Below are positions 18,379 to 26,517 of a stretch of DNA of 64,000 nucleotides, one piece after another. The DNA is from Blastococcus sp. TF02-8. Lineage in GTDB: Bacteria; Actinomycetota; Actinomycetes; Mycobacteriales; Geodermatophilaceae. The stretch spans positions 35,414-99,413 of the forward strand of contig NZ_QOHK01000010.1 in assembly GCF_003319175.1 (NCBI RefSeq), given 5' to 3'. The notes under the pieces were generated by a model. That model saw nothing but the letters and a program-made list of their open reading frames with translations. It had not been told where the DNA came from and ran no database searches. Within the stretch, counting starts at the first letter, position 1; the number at the start of each line of letters is the position of its first letter. A program made the translations under genes and the position numbers.

Positions 18379-18704
18379 CCGTCGAGCATTCCCGCGGCCC
18401 CGGGGGGCGGCAATTCGGTACGCACCCGATCGGGCGAGGCGTCCGACACGCCGCGCGCGTCGTCCGGCCACCGGGGTGACCGAACCGGCCGGACGGGCTC
18501 CGCACGCTCACGGAGCAGGCGCTTGTCGACAAGGGCACGGCCCGGGCGGGGGGTGACCGACCGGTCCGGGACACCGCCGCAACGGTTCGGTCACGCGCCC
18601 CGGCGGGAGGGTCGGAGGAACGGGTCGCGGGCGTCTCCGATCCCTACCTTTCTCCTTGTCCGCAGCACCTTCCCCGGCTGCGGACGCGAACTCCAGGAGG
18701 CGAC
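18379..18704 (+). promoter_or_regulatory. 326-bp divergent intergenic region
   Basis: No credible gene was found between the permease start and the repeat protein start. The region must hold divergent promoters. On the right side the last 60 bases are less GC-rich (TCCCTACCTTTCTCCTTG) and end in a strong AGGAGG ribosome site at about 18693-18698, seven bases before ATG 18705. Short inverted GACCGGTC and GGTCACGC-type motifs occur near 18545-18595, but none is good enough to name an operator. Confidence 0.4.
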
Positions 18705-19622
18705 ATGAGCAGCAGCCAGCAGGCCCACCGGCCGGCCCCGGCGCACGTGTCGCCCGACCTGTCCGGCCGCGCGCCGGCCCGCTCCCTGGCGGGGCTGATC
18801 GACGTCCTCGACCGGGCCGACGCCGGCCGCCCCCGTCCGCGCCCCGCCGTCCACCGCGCGGCCCGGCCGGCACCGCTGCGCTCGGTCCAGCCGGCACCGC
18901 TGGCCCGCCCCGCGCGGGCCGCGGCCCCGCTGACCCCGCGCGTGGTCGTCGTCCCCGAGCGGGTCCGCCAGCCGCTGGGCGGCCTGCGCGGCATCGTCCG
19001 CCGCGCCGCCCTGTGGGGCGCCGGTGAGCAGCGCGAGTACCTGGCGTGGCCGGCGAGCACGCACCGCGCCGCCGTTCCCGGGCGACGCCGGGCGGCGGTG
19101 CGCGACCTGGTCCGCCGGGCGACCCTGTGGGGCGCCGGCGAGCACGGCGAGCACCTGGCCTGGGGCGGCCCCGCCCCGGTCCGCGAGCTCGAGCCCCCCG
19201 TGGTGCTGCGCGAGCTGCCCAGCACCCCCTCGATCCAGCCCGTGGCGCCTTCCCCCGCCGCGGCGCTCCTTCCCGCGGGACCGGCCTCGTCGCCGGGTTC
19301 GCGCACCGGTACGGCCGCACCTGACGCGACCGACCGCCCCTCCCACCCGGGTTCCACGGACCCCGCCACCTGGAGCCGGGCACGCGTCGCCCGGCATCCG
19401 GGGCGGGACTGGCCGTCACCGGGTCGGTACGGGGCGCGGTCCACGCCGCCGACTCCACCGGTCCGCGTCCCCAGCCGGACGAGCTGGGTCCCGGGGGTGC
19501 CCGCACCGCGCTCCCCGGGGGGTGACGGTGACGCCCGGGCGCGGGGAGATCCGCTCGCACGTGCGACCAGGGGCTCTCCCCTGCCCCCGCGACGAACGTG
19601 GCCCGCGGGCGGCGCCTCATAG
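18705..19622 (+). CDS. Pro/Arg-rich protein with two WGAGE repeats, unknown family
   Basis: A 305-residue reading frame with an unusually strong ribosome site. Residues 94-115 and 133-153 are two copies of a motif with core VRRA(A/T)LWGAGE and ending LAW, spaced 39 residues (117 bp) apart. Between and around them the sequence is Pro/Arg/Ala-rich. The motif copies are clearly protein-level repeats. The last 130 residues are low-complexity and may be unselected read-through, since they look no different from out-of-frame sequence; a frameshift near 19230-19330 could have extended the frame. No transmembrane helix or known domain was recognised. It sits upstream of the large GAF/PAS/SpoIIE phosphatase but is separated from it by about 800 bp. 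Confidence 0.6.
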   Translation: MSSSQQAHRPAPAHVSPDLSGRAPARSLAGLIDVLDRADAGRPRPRPAVHRAARPAPLRSVQPAPLARPARAAAPLTPRVVVVPERVRQPLGGLRGIVRRAALWGAGEQREYLAWPASTHRAAVPGRRRAAVRDLVRRATLWGAGEHGEHLAWGGPAPVRELEPPVVLRELPSTPSIQPVAPSPAAALLPAGPASSPGSRTGTAAPDATDRPSHPGSTDPATWSRARVARHPGRDWPSPGRYGARSTPPTPPVRVPSRTSWVPGVPAPRSPGGDGDARARGDPLARATRGSPLPPRRTWPAGGAS

Positions 19623-20418
19623 CGCGCCGCCCACCGTGCGGGCACCCTCGTCGCATCCCGCCCGGCGCGCGCCGGGCACCCAGCAGGAGCGCGACCACGG
19701 CAGCCGGCCGTGGACGCCGCCCTCGTTCGACCGTCGAGCACGCCGGAACCGGCCGCCCCCTTCCCCGGGTGGCCGGAGACCGTCGTCCCGACCCCTGAGC
19801 ACGCTCCTCCTCCCGGCCGACGACGTCGGCCACACCGCTGTCCACCCCGACGGTGTCCCTCCGGACGCCTGCAGACCTCGTCGTTCCCCGGTTCCGGCCT
19901 CGACCCACCGCCGACTGCACTGCGCAGCGCGCGGACCCTCCAGGGAGGCCCGGAACGCGGACGACGCAGGGCTGCCGGCCCGGAACCGCCCGGGGGACGA
20001 CGGGTCCTGCCGGTGCCCGGCGGCGCGATTCCTCGCGACCCGGGTCTCTGACCGCCAGCGACCCGGGAGTGCGAGGTGGAACGCGCGGGGGACGCGGACC
20101 GGTCCGGGTTCCGCCGCTCCGGCGACCGGGGAACGGCGTCACCGCCCGGACGTGGGTCGCGCCGGAGGGCGGTCCGTCCGTCCACCACCCCCGCCGAGCG
20201 GCGGGCGCCCGCGGAGTGCGGACCGGACCTCGACCTCCGGCCCCCCCGGGGCGCCCGCCTCGGCCGTCGGCGGAGCGCCGCCCCCTCCGCCTCTCCCCCC
20301 GCTGGTCCGCGCCGCCCCGGGTCCGCGCACCCCGCCTCCCGGTGTGGAACGCTCAGTGCCGGGCCGTGCCGGCGACGCCCGACCATCGGTCGCGCCGCCG
20401 GCGAAGGGGGAGTGCAGA
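19623..20418. other. About 800 bp without a credible gene
   Basis: Open frames exist in every direction but all are Pro/Arg/Gly-rich shadows without domains or ribosome sites. Nothing recognisable as tRNA, transposon or riboswitch was seen. The stretch is more C-rich on the + strand than neighbouring genes and has no strong hairpin. It may be a decayed gene, a long leader of the phosphatase gene at 20419, or a spacer. In a window where the median gap is under 100 bp its length is notable. Confidence 0.5.
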
Positions 20419-22971
20419 GTGACCGCCGCCGACCGTTCCGGGGCCGTGTCCCCGGCGGGTCGCACGGGCGGTCCGGGCACCCTCGACGCCGCGCGGCTCG
20501 AGCTGGTCCGCCGTCTCGCCGGCACCGCCATCGGCGCGCGGAACCTGCAGCGGCTGACCGACCTCGCGGTCCGGCTGCTCGAGTGCGAGACCGCCCAGAT
20601 ATCCCTCCTGGGCGAGGTGCAGACCGCGGTCGTCGGCACCGGCCTGCCGGCCGGTGGGGTCGGTGCGCAGCTCCCGCTCGGCGACTCGCTGTGCGCGGTC
20701 GCCGTCGCCGGTGGTGCCCCGCTGGTCGTGGAGGACGCCGCCACGGACGCCCGGGTGCGCGACCGGGAACCGGTGCGGTCGGGGGACATCGGCGCCTACC
20801 TCGGCATCCCCTTGGTCGTCCCGGACGGCCAGCCGGTCGGCGCTCTCTGCGTCTACGGGCGCGCCGCCCGCCCGTGGAGCGACCGGGACGTCGCGGTGCT
20901 CCGGCAGCTCGCCGACTCGGTGGCCACGGAGCTGCAGCTCTCCGCGGTGACCGCCGAGTACGAGGGCGACCGGCTGCGGTTCGAGCTGGCCATCGACGCA
21001 GCCGGGATCGGCACGTTCGACTGGGACCTCGTCGACGGCCGGCTGGTGTGGGACGACCGGCTCGTCGAGCTGTTCGGCTTCGAGCGCGACGGCTTCGACG
21101 AGTCCTTCGACTCCTTCGTCGGGCGGCTGCACCCCGAGGACCGCCGGCGCACCGTCGAGGCGGTGCAGGCGGTGATCGAGGGGCGCGGCACCCTGGACGT
21201 CGAGTACCGCATCCAGCTGCCCTCGGGGGAGACCCGCTGGGTGCAGGGCCGGGGCCGCGTGGTCGTCGACGACGAGGGACGTCCCGTCCGCATGATCGGC
21301 GCGGCCTACGACACGACGCCGCAGCGTGAGGGCGACGCACGGGTGGCCCGGGTGCTCGAGGCGATGAACGCGGCCTTCTTCTCCCTCGACCGGGACTGGC
21401 GCTTCTCCTACGTCAACGCCGAGGCCGAGCGGGTGCTGGGCACCTCGCGGGAGGCCCTGCTGGGCGGCGTGCTCTGGGAGCTGTTCCCGGCGGCGGTCGG
21501 CAGCGACTTCGAGCGCCACTACCGGGCCGCCCTGGAGCTGTCCGAGGAGCGGATGTTCGAGGCGTACTACCCCGCCCCGCTGGACGCCTGGTACGAGGTG
21601 CGGGCGTGGCCGACCCCCGACGGGCTGTCGGTCTCCTTCCTCGACGTCACCGAGCGGCGGTCGGCCGAGGAGCAGGCGCGCCGCAGCACGGTGCGGGTGG
21701 CGCTGGTGGCCCAGGTCACGACCGCCATGTCCGCCGCGCTCGACGGCGTGGTCGCGGAGGAGCAGGCGCTGCAGCGGGTCGCCGAGCTGCTGGTGCCCGA
21801 GCTGGGCGACTGGGCGATCCTCAGCCTGGTCGACGAGGACGGTCGGATGCGCGACGTCGCCAGCTGGCACCGGGATCCGGCGCAGCGCGGGACGGTGGCC
21901 CGGTACGCGTCGGTGCGACTGGCGGGCCTGCAGCCGGATGCGCCGGTGCTGCGTGCCCTCGCCTCGGGGCAGGTCTTCGTCGTCCCGGACATCGAGGCGA
22001 CGGTCGGACGGACGCTGCCGGCGGGGGAGGTGCGGGACACCTTCCGCGCGCTGGCCCCGCGGTCGGCGATCACCCTGCCACTGGCGGCTCGCGGGCGGAC
22101 CCTGGGTGCCCTGAGCGTCTACCGGCCCGCCGAGCGCCCGGTGCCCGACGACGAGGACGTGACGACGGCGCACGACGTCGCCGGTCGGGTCGCCCTGGCC
22201 CTGGACAACGCCCGGCTCTACCAGCAGCAGCGGCGACTGGCCGAGGGCCTGCAGCGCAGCCTGCTCACGGCCCCGCCGCAGCCCGACCGCACCGAGATCG
22301 TGGTCCGCTACCACCCCGCGATGGCGGCGGCCGAGGTGGGCGGCGACTGGTACGACGCCTTCCTGCAGCCCTCCGGTGCCACCATGCTGGTCATCGGCGA
22401 CGTCGTCGGCCACGACACCGAGGCGGCGGCCGCGATGGGGCAGCTGCGCGGCATGCTCCGCGGCGTCGCCTATCGCGACGGCATCGGCCCGGCCGGTGTG
22501 CTGCGGGACCTCGACGCCGCGGTCCAGGGGCTGGGCATGGGCACGCTCGCCACCGCGGCCATCATGCGGATCGAGCAGACGGCGGCCGAGCGGGCCGCCG
22601 GGCTCAACCGGCTGCGCTGGTCGAACGCCGGCCACCCGCCCCCGCTGGTCGTGCACGCCGACGGGCGGATCGAGGTCCTCGCCGGCGAGCGCGCCGAGCT
22701 GATGCTGGGCGTCGACGCGACGACCCGGCGTACGGAGACCGAGACCACCGTGGCCCGCGGCGCCACGGTGCTGCTGTACACCGACGGGCTGGTGGAGGGC
22801 CGCGACCTCTCGCTGGACGAGGGCACGGCCCGGCTGCTGGCCGCCCTGCGCGAGCTCGCCGACCGGCCGCTGCCGGAGCTGTGCGACGCGCTGCTGGAGC
22901 GACTGCGGCCCGAGGGGTTGCAGGACGACGTCGCCCTGGTGGCGCTGCGGTTGCACCCGCAGGACGGCTGA
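20419..22971 (+). CDS. GAF-PAS-PAS-GAF-SpoIIE multi-sensor Ser phosphatase
   Basis: An 850-residue RsbU/RsbP-like PP2C phosphatase. In order: GAF (about 20-165), PAS (about 180-300, with a PAC-like VEYRIQLPSGETRWVQG), PAS (about 310-420), GAF (about 440-595) and SpoIIE/PP2C (about 610-850). The metal-binding and core motifs of the phosphatase are present: GGDWYDAFLQ, VIGDVVGHDTEAAA, WSNAGHPPPLVV, YTDGLVEGRD and QDDVALVAL. Such proteins dephosphorylate anti-sigma antagonists and so release a sigma factor. GTG at 20419 follows an AAGGGGGAG ribosome site. The convergent RsbW-like gene ends 2 bp away, giving a likely kinase/phosphatase neighbourhood. Confidence 0.92.
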   Translation: MTAADRSGAVSPAGRTGGPGTLDAARLELVRRLAGTAIGARNLQRLTDLAVRLLECETAQISLLGEVQTAVVGTGLPAGGVGAQLPLGDSLCAVAVAGGAPLVVEDAATDARVRDREPVRSGDIGAYLGIPLVVPDGQPVGALCVYGRAARPWSDRDVAVLRQLADSVATELQLSAVTAEYEGDRLRFELAIDAAGIGTFDWDLVDGRLVWDDRLVELFGFERDGFDESFDSFVGRLHPEDRRRTVEAVQAVIEGRGTLDVEYRIQLPSGETRWVQGRGRVVVDDEGRPVRMIGAAYDTTPQREGDARVARVLEAMNAAFFSLDRDWRFSYVNAEAERVLGTSREALLGGVLWELFPAAVGSDFERHYRAALELSEERMFEAYYPAPLDAWYEVRAWPTPDGLSVSFLDVTERRSAEEQARRSTVRVALVAQVTTAMSAALDGVVAEEQALQRVAELLVPELGDWAILSLVDEDGRMRDVASWHRDPAQRGTVARYASVRLAGLQPDAPVLRALASGQVFVVPDIEATVGRTLPAGEVRDTFRALAPRSAITLPLAARGRTLGALSVYRPAERPVPDDEDVTTAHDVAGRVALALDNARLYQQQRRLAEGLQRSLLTAPPQPDRTEIVVRYHPAMAAAEVGGDWYDAFLQPSGATMLVIGDVVGHDTEAAAAMGQLRGMLRGVAYRDGIGPAGVLRDLDAAVQGLGMGTLATAAIMRIEQTAAERAAGLNRLRWSNAGHPPPLVVHADGRIEVLAGERAELMLGVDATTRRTETETTVARGATVLLYTDGLVEGRDLSLDEGTARLLAALRELADRPLPELCDALLERLRPEGLQDDVALVALRLHPQDG

Positions 22972-22973
22972 GC

Positions 22974-23408
22974 TCAGCGGGGCAGCAGGGCCCAGACGTG
23001 CTTGTGGTGGTCGGTGGCGTACCAGCCGTGCCCGTCGGCGAGCTCGGCGATCAGGTAGAGCCCGAGGCCACCGAGGCTCGGGTCGCGACCCACCGCAGGT
23101 GAGGGGGGCGTCTGCGGGGCCTGGTCGGTGACCTCGATGAGGTAGGCCCGGTCGGTGCGCCCGATGGCTGCTCGCACCTCACCGCCCCCGTGCCGCAGGG
23201 CGTTGGAGGCCATCTCGTCCAGGGCCAGGACCAGCCGGTCGATGAGATCCGGCGTCACGGAGTCGCTGGCCGCCGCGGTCAGCCCGTCGCGGACGTCGGC
23301 CCGCACCGCGGGCAGCTCGGCGACCGAGCGCAGGTCCCAGCTCAGGACCGCCTCCGCGGGAGGCGGGTACGCCGACGGCCAGGTCGTTCCGGCCGCCTGC
23401 CCTGTCAC
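22974..23408 (-). CDS. RsbW-like ATP-binding anti-sigma/serine kinase, second copy
   Basis: A 144-residue GHKL ATPase with N-box LDEMASNALRHGGG, G1 EVTDQAPQ and G2 GGLGLYLIAELADG. It shares the terminal KHVWALLP with the protein at 15690-16190 and is probably its paralogue. GTG start at 23408. Convergent and almost touching the SpoIIE-type phosphatase gene. By family knowledge it would phosphorylate an STAS antagonist or bind a sigma factor directly; no STAS-antagonist or sigma gene is in the window, so the partners must be encoded elsewhere. Confidence 0.88.
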   Translation of the reverse strand: MTGQAAGTTWPSAYPPPAEAVLSWDLRSVAELPAVRADVRDGLTAAASDSVTPDLIDRLVLALDEMASNALRHGGGEVRAAIGRTDRAYLIEVTDQAPQTPPSPAVGRDPSLGGLGLYLIAELADGHGWYATDHHKHVWALLPR

Positions 23409-23521
23409 GCGCGTGCTCTCCTCGGTTCCTGGCCCGCGGGACGCTGTGCTGGCCGAACAACCACGTATGGGCCGTCCTGGCGTGCGCCAAACATGATGTC
23501 GCGCGGATCACGCTCCTCGCG

Positions 23522-24289
23522 TCAGCCGAGGACGGGTGACCAGCTGCCCGACAGCACGCTGAGGGTGACCGCGACGGCGCACAGCACGACCGCCGTCACG
23601 ACGAACCAGGCGTCCGTGGGGCGCAGCACCGAGGGCCGGGCGGAGCTCCGGACCATCCCCGAGTCGAAGCCCCGGGCGTCCATGGCGGTCGCGAGTCGGG
23701 TGCCCCGCCGTACCGCGGCGACGAGCAGGCCGAAGGCGGTGCTGCCCAGCAGGCGCAGGTGGGCCACCGGGTCGGCGCCGGCGTCCATCCCGCGCGCGCG
23801 GCGGGCGAGCCGGATCGTCTCCCACTCCGCGGCCAGCAGCGGGACCAGCCGCAGCGCGGCCAGCGCCCCGTACGCGAAGCGGCCGGACACCCGCCAGTGC
23901 GTGGTCAGCGCGTCGGCCAGCCGCACCGGGTCGGTGGCGGCGACCAGCAGGATGCCCGGCAGCGCGAGTGCGACCACCCGCAGCCCCCACGTCGCGCCGC
24001 TCAGCCAGGCATCGGCGCCGTCCAGCGAGCCGAAGGCGACGTTGACCCAGGCGACCCCCGCCGCGCTCAGCAGCAGCGGCCAGGTCCGGGCCAGCAGCGG
24101 CCGGGGACGGTGCAGGCCGGCCGCCGGCAGCAGGGCGAGCTCACCGGCGAGGACGACGGCGGGGGTCACCAGGTCGCCGCTCACCAGCAGCACGACGGTC
24201 ACGACGGCGATGGCGGTCAGCTGGGCCACCGGGTTGACGGCGGACAGCGGCACGGGGCGCGCGGGGCCCAGCGCCATCGGCAGGCTCAC
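23522..24289 (-). CDS. ykoC: ECF transporter T component (YkoC/EcfT-like)
   Basis: A 255-residue membrane protein of the CbiQ/EcfT family with about five hydrophobic helices and the cytoplasmic Arg/Ala motifs that couple to ATPases (RLARRARGMD, then ATAMDARGFD). It is the energy-coupling transmembrane subunit of an ECF importer. GTG at 24289 overlaps the stop of the upstream ATPase gene by 4 bp, so translation is coupled. Order S component, ATPase, T component behind a TPP riboswitch equals the ykoEDC thiamine/hydroxymethylpyrimidine importer, hence the symbol. Confidence 0.85.
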   Translation of the reverse strand: MSLPMALGPARPVPLSAVNPVAQLTAIAVVTVVLLVSGDLVTPAVVLAGELALLPAAGLHRPRPLLARTWPLLLSAAGVAWVNVAFGSLDGADAWLSGATWGLRVVALALPGILLVAATDPVRLADALTTHWRVSGRFAYGALAALRLVPLLAAEWETIRLARRARGMDAGADPVAHLRLLGSTAFGLLVAAVRRGTRLATAMDARGFDSGMVRSSARPSVLRPTDAWFVVTAVVLCAVAVTLSVLSGSWSPVLG

Positions 24290-25767
24290 GACACCCCCAC
24301 CGGTGTGCCCAGCTCGAGCACCTCGTCGGCCAGCGCGCGGACCACCGCGGCGTCGTGGGTCACGAGGCACAGCGCCCGGTCGGCGTCCTGCTGCTCGGCC
24401 AGGAGCGCGACCAGCTCGGCCCAGGTGTCCCGGTCCTGCCCGAAGGTCGGCTCGTCGAGGACGAGCACCCGGGGCCGGGTGGCCAGTGCCGTGGCGACGG
24501 ACAGCCGGCGCTGCTGGCCGCCGGAGAGCGTGAACGGGTTCGCCTCCGCCAGCTCGGTGAGGCCCAGCCGCTCGAGGAGCTCGTCGGCCACCCGGGTCGC
24601 GGCGGGACCAGCAGCCCCGGAACGCCGCGGGCCCAGCGCCAGCTCGTCGCGGACCCGGCCGGTCAGGAACTGGTGCTCCGGGTGCTGGAAGACGGTGCCG
24701 ATGCGCTCGACCAGCTCGGCGGCCCGCCAGCGGGACGGGGGGCGTCCCGGACGGCGCAGGGCGGCGGTGAGAGCCGGACCGGCGACGACGCGCCCGGTCG
24801 TCGGTGCGCGCAGCCCGCCCAGCAGAAGGGCGAGGGTGGACTTCCCGGTGCCGTTGGGCCCGGTCACCGCCGTCGTCCGGCCCGCGCGCAGCTCGAGGTC
24901 GACCGGCCGCAGGGACGGGACGTCCGAGCCACGGTGGGTGGAGCCGGCGGCCTCCGCGGAGAGCAGCAGCTCACCGGCGGCACGGGGCGACCGCGTCGGC
25001 AGCCGCAGAGGTGCCGGCATCCACCCCGGACCGTGCTCGACCGACCCGCCGCCGGGTAGCAGCTCGACCACCCGGTCGACCAGCGGGAGCCAGGCCTCGA
25101 CGTCGTGGTCGACGACCACCAGCGTCGCCGACCGGTCGGACACCGCGTGCGCGACGGCGGTGCGGACGAGGGCGCTCCCGGCCGGATCGAGCTGGGCGGT
25201 CGGTTCGTCCAGCAGCAGCAGGCCCGGGCGGGGGGCGAGCGCGCCGGCCAGCACCAGCCGCTGCTTCTGCCCGCCGGAGAGCGCCGCGGTCGCCCGGTCC
25301 CGGCCGAGGTCGAAGCCGACCGCGGCCAGGGCGTCGTCCACCGCGGGCCAGATGAGCCGGGGAGGGGTGCCCACGTTCTCCAGCCCGAACGCGACGTCGT
25401 CCCCGCTGCGGGTCATGACGAGCTGGGCGTCGGGGTCCTGGAAGACCATGCCGGCCCGTGACCGGCGCCGGTCGGGGGCGACGCCGTCGACCAGCAGCTC
25501 CCCCCGGGCGTCGCCGGCCTCCGGCTCGAGCAGTCCCCCCAGGGCGTGCAGCAGGGTGGACTTGCCCGAACCGGAGGCGCCGGTCAGCAGGACCCGTTCG
25601 CCGGGCTCGATCCGCAGGTCGACGTCGCGGACCGCCCACGCCCGGCGGTCGGCGTGGCGGAACCCCCAGCCGACCAGCCGGACCCCGGCCGGGACCGGCC
25701 CGGTCAGGTCAGACCCGCCGGCGGCCGGAGGCGAACGCGGACAGCGCGCCGCTCGCGGCCAGCGCAC
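24286..25767 (-). CDS. ykoD: Fused double ABC ATPase of ECF transporter (YkoD-like)
   Basis: A roughly 490-residue protein with two ABC domains in one chain. Domain 1 has Walker A TGASGSGKST, LSGGQKQRL and LLLLDEPTAQLD; domain 2 has Walker A TGPNGTGKST, LSGGQQRRL and LVLDEPTFGQD. Q-loops read VFQDPDAQL and VFQHPEHQF. Both ATP sites look complete. The GTG at 25767 would overlap the S-component gene by 59 bp; a start nearer 25707, right after that gene's stop, is also possible because recognisable ABC sequence only begins at VRLVGWGFRH. The fused ATPase pairs with the S and T subunits to import thiamine or its pyrimidine precursor. Confidence 0.88.
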   Translation of the reverse strand: MRWPRAARCPRSPPAAGGSDLTGPVPAGVRLVGWGFRHADRRAWAVRDVDLRIEPGERVLLTGASGSGKSTLLHALGGLLEPEAGDARGELLVDGVAPDRRRSRAGMVFQDPDAQLVMTRSGDDVAFGLENVGTPPRLIWPAVDDALAAVGFDLGRDRATAALSGGQKQRLVLAGALAPRPGLLLLDEPTAQLDPAGSALVRTAVAHAVSDRSATLVVVDHDVEAWLPLVDRVVELLPGGGSVEHGPGWMPAPLRLPTRSPRAAGELLLSAEAAGSTHRGSDVPSLRPVDLELRAGRTTAVTGPNGTGKSTLALLLGGLRAPTTGRVVAGPALTAALRRPGRPPSRWRAAELVERIGTVFQHPEHQFLTGRVRDELALGPRRSGAAGPAATRVADELLERLGLTELAEANPFTLSGGQQRRLSVATALATRPRVLVLDEPTFGQDRDTWAELVALLAEQQDADRALCLVTHDAAVVRALADEVLELGTPVGVS

Positions 25768-26320
25768 GGGCCAGGGCCATCCCGCCGATCCCCGCGACGA
25801 CGGCAGTGCTGGCGACCACCAGCGCCACGTACGTCGTCTTCCAGCCGGCGGTCCAGTCGGGGTAGTAGTAGAGGAGGTCGAGCACAGCGGCCATCGCGCC
25901 GGCCAGCACCGCGGAGAGCGCGGCCTGCGGCCAGCCGAACCGGCGGTACCGGAAGGCGGCGAACCCGGCCTCGCCGGCCAGCCCCTGCAGCAGGCCGTAG
26001 ACGATCGTCGTGGTCCCCCAGGCCGATCCGAGGAGCGCGGAGACGACGGCGGCGATCAGCTCGGCGAAGAGACCGGCGCCGGGCTTGCGCACGATCAGCG
26101 GCGCCAGCACCGCGGGCACCAGCCAGACGCCGTACATGAACGCCTGACCGGGCGGGAAGGCGCTGAACGCGGTGCCGGTGCCCGCCCAGAGCAGGCCCCA
26201 GGCCCAGAAGACGACGCCGAAGGCGACGCCCAGGACGGCGGTGACGACGATGTCGACGGTGCGCCAGCGGGCGGCGGGCTGCGCATCGTGGGTAGACGAA
26301 CGGACGGCCTGTTCGGCCAT
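25709..26320 (-). CDS. ykoE: ECF transporter S component, YkoE-like thiamine/HMP binding subunit
   Basis: A 203-residue protein with five to six hydrophobic helices (DIVVTAVLGVAFGVVFWAWG to TYVALVVASTAVVAGIGG). It has YkoE-type features such as the WRTVDIVVTAVLGVAFGVVFW start and GEAGFAAFRYRRFGW. It gives substrate specificity to the ECF complex: thiamine or hydroxymethylpyrimidine by homology. ATG at 26320 has a GGAGGAAAG ribosome site located directly after the TPP aptamer, so ligand-dependent occlusion of translation initiation or transcription attenuation is expected. The frame is open further upstream, but those codons belong to the riboswitch. Confidence 0.88.
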   Translation of the reverse strand: MAEQAVRSSTHDAQPAARWRTVDIVVTAVLGVAFGVVFWAWGLLWAGTGTAFSAFPPGQAFMYGVWLVPAVLAPLIVRKPGAGLFAELIAAVVSALLGSAWGTTTIVYGLLQGLAGEAGFAAFRYRRFGWPQAALSAVLAGAMAAVLDLLYYYPDWTAGWKTTYVALVVASTAVVAGIGGMALARALAASGALSAFASGRRRV

Positions 26321-26332
26321 GGCTTTCCTCCA

Positions 26333-26415
26333 GACTCCCTGCGCCGGCATGACCCGGATCAGGTTCGAGGGTCTGCGGTGTCCCGCACTCTCAGCGCCGA
26401 AGCGCTCCCCTGCTG
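26333..26415 (-). promoter_or_regulatory. TPP riboswitch (THI box)
   Basis: Read leftwards, the conserved thiamine pyrophosphate aptamer core is clear: GGGGAGCGC, then GCTGAGAGT, then ACCCTCGAACCTGATCCGG, then GGTCATGCCGGCGCAGGGA. These are the J2-3/P3 and P4-P5 consensus blocks of the THI element. It ends about 12 bases before the ykoE ATG, with the ribosome site GGAGGAAAG in between. High TPP should repress the importer operon. No separate Rho-independent terminator follows, which favours control of translation initiation. Confidence 0.95.
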
Positions 26416-26465
26416 TGAATGTGTGTTCAGTTGTGGTGCCCGCCGAGCGTAGACCACCCCACCTC

Positions 26466-26495
26466 CCCGGGCGTTTTGTGCACGAAACGCCCGGG
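26466..26495. terminator. Perfect inverted repeat with GTGCAC loop, probable terminator
   Basis: Arms CCCGGGCGTTT (26466-26476) and AAACGCCCGGG (26485-26495) pair perfectly over 11 bp around the loop TGTGCACG. It lies 22 bases beyond the mntH stop on the - strand and could end mntH transcription. It belongs to the GTGCAC-centred repeat family described for 48831-48900. Confidence 0.7.
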
Positions 26496-26517
26496 CGGAT
26501 AGTGCACAAATCGCCGC
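26496..26517. repeat. GTGCAC-centred dispersed repeat, copy next to mntH stop
   Basis: The motif GGATAGTGCACAAATCGCC starts at about 26496 and runs into the stop codon of mntH. Nearly the same string (GATAGTGCACAAA then CGCC) is present at 48878-48897, where it also abuts the stop codon of a leftward gene. Together with the hairpin at 26466-26495 this makes a pair of motif copies at this locus. Confidence 0.6.

Noticed and set aside
18508..20142. Long leftward open frame (544 residues)
   Set aside because: Pro/Arg/Gly-rich shadow of GC-rich DNA, antisense to the repeat protein, with no domain or ribosome site.
19853..20422. 189-residue rightward frame in the gene-free interval
   Set aside because: Composition and lack of any motif match out-of-frame sequence; no start signal.
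24355..25059. Rightward frame inside the ECF ATPase gene
   Set aside because: Antisense shadow of a clearly conserved ABC gene.
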